From Primula veris (Eukaryota > Streptophyta > Magnoliopsida > Ericales > Primulaceae), in the NCBI GenBank assembly GCA_963682055.1, contig OY821740.1:41374795-41438794 (forward strand): DNA of 64,000 bases, given 5' to 3'. Below are positions 22,739-32,384 of this stretch, piece after piece; position 1 is the stretch's first letter, and the number at the start of each line of letters is the position of its first letter. The notes under the pieces are model-generated. The model saw nothing but the letters and a program-made list of their open reading frames with translations, did no database searches and was not told the origin of the DNA. Both the position numbers and the translations under genes were made by a program.

Positions 22739-25700
22739 ATGTGGAAGTATCAGAAACACCACCACCTCTTCCGATCACCATCACTCTTCCTCCGCCGTAA
22801 ACCTACATCTCTCTACCCTCTCTCTATCCTCCATAAACCTCTCTCTCCTCAAACCCTACATCACTTTCCCAATACAATCAACTCCTGTTTTATAATACCC
22901 ATTACAAAATACTTTTCTACTGATTCTTTATCTAATTATACTAGTATCAAATGCTGGAACTGTAACTCTACTGCACAAACTACCCCGTTTCTTTACTGCA
23001 AAATCTGTCGCAGCGTCCAGCCTCTTGATCGTTCCGTTGATTATTTCCAGATTTTCGGCATGTAAGGAGTTTGTTTGTTCTTGGCTTTTTTCATTTATAT
23101 TTGTTTCTATTTCAAGTGGGTATTTATGTTTTTCTTTTTCTTTGGGAGGAATGTTTGGCAACAAATTTTTTTATAGCTTTTTTATTAAAAAGAATCAATG
23201 GGTGTTTGGTTTGTCACTTTTTTTAGCTTTTACAAAGCTAGATTTTGGATTTAGCTTTTTGACTAAAAAATATCAATGGGTGTTTGGTTTATTACTCTTT
23301 TTAGCCTTTGGATCAAAAAAGCAGATAAAAGCTGGGAATTTGCTTTTTTTAGCCTTTTCACATTAAATTCTCCAAAAATAAAATCTTTATCATATAATGT
23401 GTTTGTATATGTTAAAATAGGTGACAAATGACTTATTAATAAAAATAAGTTACGAGTCACTTATAAGTAAAAAAAAAAAAGTTAGGGTGGTGCCAAACGG
23501 TATCTTTTTTTAAGCAAGCTTTTTTCTCGTTGCTTGTTTTAGAAGCAGTTTTTTGACTAAAAATATGATGCCAAACGGGCCTTGAATCCTGATAGTTTAT
23601 TTGATAGTATAACGTTTATGAGAATTGAGGTTGTGGTTATATGGATCAATATTTTTCTAATATAATTGATCGTAAGGGATGTAAGAGGAACTTTGCCTGC
23701 ATACTTTTGTAACGCCAAGTGTTTTCTTCCAGTTTCTATCTTACAGGTAGATAAATGTTTTGTGTTATTTCACTTGGGTAATTAAAAGACTTGACCTTTT
23801 GGTGTATTTAGTATGACCTTTTAGCGTTCAGCCGCTCTATCCCTCCGTTGAGTACTGTTTGATGTTTTGGGCTGTAATGACTAAGGAGTTATACTTGAGC
23901 ATTTTTTACTTAAATTAATTTATATTCTGGGAGGGTAGTTAGAATTTTGTTTTTCTTAGGGAGGAATGTTTTTGTGTATCCTTTTTCGGATGATAAAAGA
24001 TTGGATCTTGGTAAATTATTTGTTTGTTATTCTAATGAGAATTGGGGTTGCGGTTATATGAATCAACATATCTCTAATATACTTGGATTGTGATGTAAGA
24101 GGAACTTTACCTACATTATCATGTAATGCCAAGTGCTTTCTTCTAGTTTCTATCTTCAGGTGGATAAATGTTGTGTTAATTCACTTAGGTAATTGAAACT
24201 TGAAATGTAACGACCCGGCCCTACGGACCGAACCGCCACGCCCGTATCAACAATATTGTCCGCTTTGGCACAACTTCCCAGGGGGTCACCCATCCTGGTA
24301 CTACTCCAGGTTAAGCACGCTTAACCGTGGAGTTCCGTCCTCGCTGTTGTGCCGCACGGCTTTAAAAGGCCTTGTTGATAGGAAATGGATCTTTAAGCTC
24401 ATATACCACACGGGTACTCTCATATCTGGGCGATGTGGGACTGACGCACAACACCGCACCACAGAATTTCCTTCCGGGAAATCTGGGTCGTCACAATCAC
24501 CCTCCCTTTAGGCATGACGTCCTCGTCGGGCACGTCGTCCTTCAGGGGCTCACACACACGTGCTAGTCGTCACATTTCCGACCAGATAGAGGCTCTGATA
24601 CCATCTGTAACGACCCGGCCCTACGGACCGAACCGCCACGCCCGTATCAACAATATTGTCCGCTTTGGCACAACTTCCCAGGGGGTCACCCATCCTGGTA
24701 CTACTCCAGGTTAAGCACGCTTAACCGTGGAGTTCCGTCCTCGCTGTTGTGCCGCACGGCTTTAAAAGGCCTTGTTGATAGGAAATGGATCTTTAAGCTC
24801 ATATACCACACGGGTACTCTCATATCTGGGCAATGTGGGACTGACGCACAACACCGCACCACAGAATTTCCTTCCGGAAAATCTGGGTCGTCACAATTCT
24901 GTACAACCCGGCCCCATGGACCGAACCGTTACGCCCGTATCAACAATATTGTCCGCTTTGGCACAACTTCCCAGGGGGGTCACCCATCCTGGTACTACTC
25001 CAAGCTAAGCACGCTTAACTGTGGAGTTCCGTCCTCGCTATTGTGCCGCACGGCTTTAAAAGGCATTGTTGATAGGAAATGGATCTTTAAGCTCATATAC
25101 CACACGAGTACTCTCGTATCTGAGCGATGTGGGACTGACGCACAACACCGCACCACGGAATTTCCTTCCTGAAAATCTGGGTCGTCACAATCACCCTCCC
25201 TTTAGGCACGACGTCCTCGTCGGGCACGTCGTCCTTCAGGGGTCCACACACACGTGCTAGTCCCCACATTTCCGGCCAGATAGAGGCTCTGAAACCATCT
25301 GTACAACCCGGCCCCATGGACCGAACCGTTACGCCCGTATCAACAATATTGTCCGCTTTGGCACAACTTTCCAAGAGGGGTCACCCATCCTCGTACTACT
25401 CCAAGCTAAGCACGCTTAACTGTGGAGTTCCGTCCTCGCTATTGTGCCGCACGGTTTTAAAAGGCCTTGTTGATAGAAAATGGATCTTTAAACTCATATA
25501 CCACACGAGTACTCTCGTATCTGAGCGATGTGGGACTGACGCACAACACCGCACCACAGAATTTCCTTCCTGAAAATCTGGGTCGTCACATGAAAGACTT
25601 GGCCTTTTAATGTACATGGTATGACCTTTTAGTGTTCAGCCTCTCGATTACCCCGTTATTACTTTTTAATGTTTTGGGCTGTAAGGAGTTATACTTGAGC

Positions 25701-28700
25701 TTTTTTCTTAAATTAATTTATATTTCCAACAGGGTAGTTAGGATTCTTTTTTCCTAGGGAGAAATGTTTTTGTGTACCGTTTTTCGGCTTGTCAAAGATG
25801 GAATTTTTGTGGTAGTTAATTTTTTGTGAGAATTTGGGTTGTGGTTATGTGGATCAATTTGGGGTGTGTAACTAAATTTGAATCTTGGACCATATTTTAA
25901 GATGGGTATCACGGTATAAATAATACTACCTCTTACCCTCAAAAAATATTTATATTGGGCTTTTAGTTGTCTGAATTGGTAATTTAGTTTTGTTTAATAT
26001 AGATTGGGTCTATTTAGGAAGTATAGTTGTGTAAAACTATAGACATACAAAATTATTTATGTACATTATGGTATGACAATGATATAAGCAAACTATAGCA
26101 GTAGTTTCTTATTGCAATTATGTGTGATCTTGATGAATGAGTGCTGGCTCATACATAAGACAATCACTCCATGTTTTTGAGAACTTTTTTTGTGTGTTTT
26201 CTTTTAGTTGATTGGACCTTAAGCACACTTGTTATATAAGTAATCATAAACACCGCTGTAGTTGCTCATTATTTGTCAAGAATCGTACCTTTTCAAAATG
26301 TTTCTAGTCGAATAGGATTCTGGTTTTTTTTTGGTTCTGTGGTAAAATTATAGCTTGATACTTCTGGTTTGTTTTCTATAGTACGCAACTAGGTGAGACT
26401 AATGACCTTTTGTATTTCTGAAGTAGTCTTTGAATTAGTTTTTGCATTTGGTTGAGCAGCTGAGTACGTTTAAGATATTATGAGTGGTGCGCTTCTTTTG
26501 GAATTTAAGTCATATTACATTCCTTTCCGGTTTTTGTTTTCTAGTTTTCATGTGACTGTTAAAGCTGCTGAGTCGAGAATATATAAATGTGTAGCCAACC
26601 TCATCATTAGTAAAATCCATCTGGAATCAGTTTTAGCACAGTCGTGAGTTCAAATAATTATCAATTCTCATACAGAAAATGCATGAGCAGTTTCTTTTCA
26701 TTGTCATATAAACCTGTTGAGGCGTTAGTTTTTCAGGCATGACGTACTTTAATTTTTATAGCATTGTCTTAGATGCAAATAGGAGCTGTAAATAAAAGCG
26801 AGGCTACATGTAATTTATATCTTATTGTTTTATAAAAAACTTAACAGAGAGAAAAAGTATGACATTGAAGACAAAAATCTTGAGGGAAAGTACAAAGAAT
26901 GGCAGAAGAAGTTGCATCCTGATCTAGTTCATTCTAAATCTGAGGTATGCTAACAACTTAATATTCATTTTGATTGCTTGTCTTCCTGTGAATAGCATTT
27001 ACTTTTTCTGTATTTTGTTAGAGAGAAAGAGAATATGCTGCTGAACAGTCTGCTCGGGTAATTGACGCGTATCGTACCCTGTCCAACCCACTGTCAAGGG
27101 CAATGTATGTGGTATGTACTGCAGCAAATGATCTTACATATTAGAATTAGGTTTTACAAGTGACTTAGAATTTTGTATGCTGGAACCAACTACTAACGTT
27201 TTCATGAACAGGTTATACTATCATTGATATAATTTCAAATAGTTCTTATGATTTTGATAACTTACCATGTAAAAGCATTTTTATGACATTTAAAAAGTAT
27301 TTCATGTTTTTGTTCTATTTGTCAAGTATAATATAGGAGGTAGGTATGTACCATGTCAAATGATTTTTTGAAGTGAGATTTTCCAAATGGTTACATATTT
27401 TGAACTCTAGGTCTTATTTACCAAGTACCTAAGGGGAGATCATGGCTTCAAGAAAAAAAGTATATGGTTTTCTTCATATGATTTTGATAGCTCTTCGTGT
27501 TGAAACATTTTTATAGCACTTCAATTAAAACTTTATGTCTTGTTTTCTATCTTTAACAAAGAAGTTTACAATTCCCTTTAGTCTTTCCAGCCTCTTTTGC
27601 TTTCCCAAGAGTGGTTTGAGCTTAAATTTGTTTTGCAGACTGTCATATTTTAACTTAATATCTGCTTGTAATTTTATTAATATTTTAAACGTTATATAAT
27701 GGTTCAAAATCTTAATGTTCTTCCTAGTTGAACGTCTCATTGTTTTGTTATATTTTATCTTCTTGATATCGTGCTGTCATCTCAATTTTTTTTTTTTAAA
27801 AGAATTTGCGTTGGCTGAAGGTTACATCCTAGATGGAACGTAATAATAGTTTCCCTCGTAATCATAGCCCAATGTACTGTTACATTCATGTAATGTGTGC
27901 CTGCATTTTTCGTCCAACCTTACTTTTTTGCATAGTAATCAACAGAATATTGTTGGTTTTGCATCAGTTCTTTATTACTTCTGCTATGCCAAGTTGATCC
28001 GCGTGTCTTAATTTTTACTTTGATTTAGACTTGTGAATCTGAATTTGGAACTTTGTTATCTTTTGTTCTATTCCAGCTAAAGCTTGAAGGTGTAGACGTG
28101 GATGAAGAACAAACTGTTTCAGACCCAGAAATGCTTGCTGAGGTAAGTTTTTAATTTACCACTGTTGCTGGTCAAACATGATATGTCTGATACCAACTTC
28201 AACATTCTCTCGTTTCTTTTGCCCTTTGCCCTTTGCTCTTTGCTCTTTGCTCTCTGCTCTTTGTGTGTGCGTGCTTGTGTGTCTATGTGTTTGGTGGCTT
28301 GAGATCTGATTGTGATTTACAGTTCTCTAGCTGAATCCTGTATATATATATACTAAAGTGAGATGTTCTAAGGCTGAACATTGTGCAAGTCAAGTTGAAT
28401 ATACGTCTGCGAATGAGTGTGCAAGTCAATCATAAAGGCAGGTTATGATAAGGCCTATGCAATTTTATTTGTTGACTTGGGCTTGTGCAATCTCTCTTAT
28501 TCTTCACTCTTTTTCATGTGAGGGGCAAAATTTCTAGATAAATTGTGTATCCACATTGCTTGTTAGTTGCTATTATACTCAAGTCTGATACACGATAACA
28601 TGACATCTTATGGGTCCCCTCCTACCCCAGGTGGAATTAGACCCACACCCTCCTAGTCGAGACTCAAGAGTGTGAATTCTGGCCGCTAGGTTATACTATT

Positions 28701-29184
28701 AGTTCTCTTCAGAACTAATTGAGATGTTATTTCTTTTTAAGCTGCGCAATAGTTTTATCCAGGATCACAGCTTGGTTTTGTAGTTATACAGCTAATTCCA
28801 GAATCTAGCTGTAGGCTCAGCTTGGTTTGCTTTTCAATTGCAGATTTTGGAAATCAGAGAAGCTGTAGAAGACGCCACAGATAGCCAGGCACTGAACCAG
28901 ATCCAGACACAGGTATATGTACAGATATATGTCACTTTTGTTTCCCCTTGACAGAAAATTGGAAGTTCACTTCTCTTTTGGGGAGTTATATTACTATATA
29001 CAGTTGCTATCAAGCTCTTATGAACTTTTTTTCCTTCTAATCCTAGACACAGGAGAAGTTCAACCACTGGTCTGGGTCCTTTTCAAATGCTTTTCGAAGC
29101 AAACAATACGAGGAAGCTCAGATTTCAATCCAGAGAATGACTTATTATAAGCGTGTAAATGAAGAAATTGTTAAGAAGCTGTGA
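22739..29184 (+). CDS. HSCB: Mitochondrial iron-sulfur co-chaperone HscB (J-protein)
   Basis: Delivers the Fe-S scaffold complex to a mitochondrial Hsp70 and stimulates its ATPase. Exons: 22739-23061, 26848-26944, 27022-27111, 28077-28142, 28844-28912, 29047-29184; 260 residues, all GT-AG. The N-terminus (Arg/His/Ser-rich, few acids) looks like a mitochondrial presequence. Four cysteines, 72, 75, 87 and 90 (CX2C-X11-CX2C), form the zinc-type N-domain seen in eukaryotic HscB. The J-domain begins at DYFQIFG (101) and contains the essential HPD at 131-133. The C-terminal helical domain ends with KRVNEEIVKKL. Splicing 23061 to 26848 makes codon AT|A (Ile). Intron 1 (3.8 kb) carries tandem repeats and Cassandra elements. 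No exon damage was seen. Confidence 0.93.
23150..23585. mobile_element. Possible MITE in HSCB intron 1
   Basis: The left end (ggaatgtttggcaac) and right end (gatgccaaacgggcc) are short inverted matches (GTTTGGCA against TGCCAAAC). The interior has two copies of atcaatgggtgtttggttt near 23195 and 23270 and AGCTTTT-rich stretches. No target duplication was proven. Confidence 0.35.
24206..24895 (-). mobile_element. Cassandra element A (LTR-internal-LTR)
   Basis: LTRs 24206-24495 and 24606-24895 differ at about two positions, with 110 bp between. They begin tgtaacgacccggcc on the + strand and end cgtcaca. The pair shares diagnostic variants (aggttaagcacgcttaaccg, cgggtactctcatatctggg) that separate it from element B, and is the younger pair by LTR similarity. 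Confidence 0.88.
24273..24335 (-). other. 5S rRNA-derived segment in a Cassandra LTR
   Basis: Read on the - strand this gives GAACTCC...GGTTAAGCGTGCTT, GAGTAGTACCAGGATGGG and TGACCCCCTGGGAAGT, matching the 3' half of plant 5S rRNA including the internal RNA polymerase III control regions. Equivalent segments are at 24673-24735, 24966-25029 and 25366-25430. The 5' part of 5S is not recognisable, so this is not a 5S gene. Confidence 0.88.
24900..25590 (-). mobile_element. Cassandra element B (LTR-internal-LTR)
   Basis: LTRs 24900-25189 and 25300-25590 differ at roughly nine positions, so the pair is older than A or has evolved faster. They begin tgtacaacccggccc on the + strand and share aagctaagcacgcttaactg and cgagtactctcgtatctgag. 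The primer binding site is changed by one base (GATGGTTTCAGAGCC). Confidence 0.88.
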
Positions 29185-29679
29185 TTTCAGTGAGTTAAGG
29201 TATGGGTTATCCACTTTCTTTTTGCTACTTGGGTTTCAAACCTTTGCTATCTAAGTCTTAGTTATCCGTCAGTGATGAGCATGCAAATGCATCAATCAAC
29301 GTGGGTAAACTTAAAGTGACCTTCTTGTTTTTAAGTAGTGCTATATAACAAGATAGGAAGCCAGACCGGTACCCATACTGGCGCATGTGGCACCTACATA
29401 CACCACATATTAGAATACAGTCTTTTCACATCGCCATTTAACATGTGGTGTAGAAAAGTGCTTTACGTGCTACTCTGGTTACACATCTGGTTTTTAATTT
29501 TGCTTCATAGCACTACTGACTACTCTTTGTGGTCTTTGCAATTTGATGTCATATGTCTTCCGAGTTTGATATTTTGTATTAGTCAAGGGTTGAGTAGTCT
29601 CTCTCAAGTTGTAGTTTCTTTGAGAATTAAAGCTCCAACACCACCCTACATGAGTACAAATTATAAAGTATCATTTTAT

Positions 29680-29915
29680 AATCTACGGTATAAGAGGGGG
29701 TATAGTATTAGTAGTACCGTGGGACCCACGTTATACCTTGTTTGTTTACACAAATGGCATTCGGTATTGTATAAGGGATAGTACTAATTATACCATATGG
29801 TAATAAGAGGGTATAACTAATACCACCCATATGGTGGTATTATCAATCTCATTAACAGTCCCTACTTACAAGTTATACCCCCTTCTACTATCCTGCAATC
29901 AAACATGGCCTCTGA
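29680..29915. mobile_element. Possible Tourist/Harbinger-like MITE downstream of HSCB
   Basis: The region is rich in inverted repeats: accatatggt, and aataccacc with ggtggtatt around catat. The right end in reverse complement (ggccatgtttgattgcagga) resembles a motif on the left (ccttgtttgtttac, 29737-29750), and both are followed by a ggatagtac/ggatagtag block. Ends and target duplication are unresolved. Confidence 0.35.
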
Positions 29916-31364
29916 GTATTAAGGATCAGTCTTTCTTTCTTGCCTTTAGATAGAAATTAGAATAATGGCTGATTCTTAAGCAAAATAGTGAAACTTTTAG
30001 TTTTGACGTTCAGAATATGGAGGATAATTCTGGGGTTATCAGCTGTGGTGAAGAATGAGTATGGCAAAAGAAGCGAGGTTCTAACATGTTATGGACTTAA
30101 TCCCTCATCGTACATACTTTCAACCTTTCATGTCATATGGGGTTTACCATATCCGCGGTAAATTGATACAGGACACATTTTGAGGCAAAATGATATTCCC
30201 ATGATACAGTTGTAGTTGCCAGTTGGAGATCTGTAAATTTAGGTAATTGAAGATTTGTAATAATCATGCATTACGTGTTTTAAGACAAAAGTTCTTATTT
30301 TTGGTGCATGTTGAAAGCAAAAGATAATATAGTGAATCTCTCCCTAAAAATTCTACCTGAGTTGGTGGCAAATGTCACGAATGATGTAGTTTGTCGATGA
30401 CTACTAATGTTTTTTTTGCTGGTTTAACAGTGCATTTCTTAATACAAAATAATATGCCAAGGTTTCAATGTTTTGGTGACCATGATTGCACTTCTCCTTT
30501 GTGATGATTTCTAGAATATATTGATCTCGTTTTGTAGCATCTTATAAGTGGAAAAGTATATTTATATGGACGTGAAATTCAACCACAATATTGTTCAATT
30601 ACTAGACCAAATAGCATTTTTATATAACTACAGGGGCAAATTAATTCAATAAACTCAATAAATTCCTCACAATCTTGTTTAATGTAATATTATGGACTAA
30701 ATTCTATATTTCTTAAAACTACAGTGACACATTTCTATAATAAACTCAATAAGTTCCTCCAAAGGGTTTTTGTCCAAATTATATAAAGTAATAATGTGAT
30801 ATACACTCGAATAGTAGTTTGGTTAAAACTACAGGGACACATTTATGTAGATAAACATTATAAACTCAACAAATTCCTCTCCAGACTTGTCCACTATATA
30901 ATTTACGCCAAATAGCAATATTTTCAAAACTACAATCACACATGTAATAAACTAAACAAATTCCTTCACATGCCTTTGTTCAATTTATATAGAGCATCCG
31001 CATCACCTACCCTAAACATTTTATCAAATCTAACACTTTTACAGATTTTGATGAACTATTTTGATTTATACAAATTTTCAGCTTCCTTATAAATTTCTCT
31101 ATAATAATCATACATCGTTTTTTTCATTTCTTTATTAAATTATTTTCCTCCATTCATACATTTACAACTACCGGTGGTCCATGTATTTGATCCTTGTTGC
31201 TAATTCTTATTTAAATAAAAACAGGTTAATCTACTACATATAAAAAGAGAGTGTGGTGAACCATGACATGTTTGCTTCTAAAAGCAGCTCATGGTTCACC
31301 GGTGTGATTGTCACTTCCATAATTTGCATTCATGGTATCCAGTAGCAAAAATATAAGTACAAAG

Positions 31365-31366
<2 letters not shown>

Positions 31367-31418
<52 letters not shown>
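31367..31418. repeat. (AT)n microsatellite
   Basis: About 26 uninterrupted AT units. Confidence 0.98.
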
Positions 31419-31420
<2 letters not shown>

Positions 31421-32041
31421 CTAATCTATTCAGGTCAAATAGATGCTATGTTCATCATTTGCCCATTTGAAAAACTTATTCTATTTCAATTGTATAAAAA
31501 TAGTAAAAGAAAATCTAAAATTACTTCTAAATTAGAGCCAATTAAATGGAGAATCAAAAATTAAAACCAAGCAAAATTTACTTGATGAAAATAAATTTCG
31601 GATTTAATTGATTTAAAAGTTTGTATTCCAAATTGTTAGAATTAATGAATTATATGAACAATATAAATATAGAAGAGATAAAAGTGGGTTACAATGATAT
31701 AAGAATTATGTTGAGCTCATATTTATTTTGATCTTCAAGAAAGAGAGATTGATCTTGAAGAGAGAGAGAGGGGTGGCTATAGGGTTTTGTGTGGAAAACT
31801 TTTAGTTCATGGTATACCGGGTAAATTTTGAAGTAATGCTTATTTTGAGGTGAGTGAGGAAACCAAATACATAGTGTGTTTTTTTGTACAAAACCCTTGA
31901 AAAAGAGAATTTCAATGTTTTATAAAAAGAGACGGACTTGCTCAGCACCAAATGGAAACATTTTTAAAAAGTAGAGAGACACGTTTATGTAACAAACTCA
32001 ACAAATTCTTCCACACCACACCCCTTGTCCAATTTATATAA

Positions 32042-32222
32042 CACTATAAAAAAAAAAGTCTAAATAGTATCAGGAATAGCCATTACTTTTTTGTGATAAG
32101 TTTACTAATAATGGTTTTTGTGACGTACTTATGACAGTATAGTCAACATTATTTTTCGAATTAGTGATGTTTTGTAATGAGTTTTTTACTTTTACTAAAT
32201 CAACATCATTTATTTTGTAGTG
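32042..32222. mobile_element. CACTA-type MITE (181 bp)
   Basis: Starts CACTATAAAAAAAAAAG and ends TTTATTTTGTAGTG, with the 3-bp target duplication TAA on both sides (32039-32041, 32223-32225). Removing it and one TAA restores ccaatttatataatttacaccaaatagc, which matches the uninterrupted repeat copy near 30888-30916. Confidence 0.82.
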
Positions 32223-32343
32223 TAATTTACACCAAATAGCAGTTTTGTTAAAACTACAGGGATGCATTTATGTAATAAACACAATAAATTCCTGACCAAG
32301 CAAGCAAGTATAAGTATATAATTAACATCCGAATTGGGGAAAG

Positions 32344-32349
<6 letters not shown>

Positions 32350-32381
<32 letters not shown>
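32350..32381 (+). repeat. (GA)n microsatellite ending at the FAP start codon
   Basis: About 15 AG units run directly into the ATG at 32382 with no unique spacer. It is presumably in the 5' UTR. GA repeats are known binding sites of plant BBR/BPC factors when in promoters; a role here is inference. Confidence 0.9.

Positions 32382-32384
<3 letters not shown>

Larger units (their letters stand above)
24206..25590 (-). mobile_element. Composite of two Cassandra TRIM retrotransposons
   Basis: Four ~290-bp LTRs (24206-24495, 24606-24895, 24900-25189, 25300-25590) with 110-bp internal regions after the first and third, and only 4 bp (attc) between the second and third. A single target duplication TGAAA flanks the whole (24201-24205 and 25591-25595). 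The - strand is the sense strand: the primer binding site GATGGTATCAGAGCC (initiator tRNA-Met type) lies at 24591-24605, and a purine tract taaagggaggg at ~24500-24510. Each LTR carries a 5S rRNA-derived segment, the hallmark of Cassandra. There is no coding capacity; such elements depend on enzymes from others. Confidence 0.93.
23617..25850. repeat. ~410-bp tandem repeat in HSCB intron 1, split by Cassandra
   Basis: Unit 1 is about 23617-24027. Unit 2 is 24028-24205 continued at 25591 to ~25825. A third partial unit starts near 25828 (gagaatttgggttgtggtta). Shared blocks in order: gagaattgggttgtggttat, ggaactttgcctgcat, cagtttctatctt, gtatgaccttttagtgttca, gttttgggctgtaa, gaaatgtttttgtgta. 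The copies are clearly diverged. Unit 1 preserves the sequence of unit 2 without the Cassandra insertion. Confidence 0.8.
29185..32041. other. HSCB to FAP intergenic region
   Basis: The HSCB 3' UTR lies first. The rest is non-coding: a MITE-like palindromic segment (29680-29915), diverged repeats from 30600, an AT microsatellite at 31367-31418, and an unassigned AT-rich insert at about 31004-31950 that interrupts the repeat array. No convincing reading frame was found. Confidence 0.5.
30607..32297. repeat. Diverged ~100-bp repeats upstream of FAP
   Basis: Six recognisable copies of a unit with consensus caaatagca..tttt.aaaactacaggg, acacatttatgtaataaact, caataaattcctc, ttgtccaatttatata start near 30607, 30700, 30814, 30909, 31952 and 32223. 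The array is interrupted at ~31004-31950 and by a CACTA-type MITE at 32042. It ends ~85 bp before the FAP start codon. Confidence 0.7.

Noticed and set aside
24206..25590. 5S rRNA gene cluster
   Set aside because: Only the 3' half of 5S is present, inside LTRs with a primer binding site, purine tract and target duplication.
28570..28705. Possible second SINE in antisense within an HSCB intron (gagtctcgactaggaggg on the - strand)
   Set aside because: A weak B-box-like motif only; no target duplication or tail could be found.
29338..29781. 147-residue frame downstream of HSCB
   Set aside because: No recognisable domain; overlaps the MITE-like palindromic repeat and lies in AT-rich intergenic DNA.
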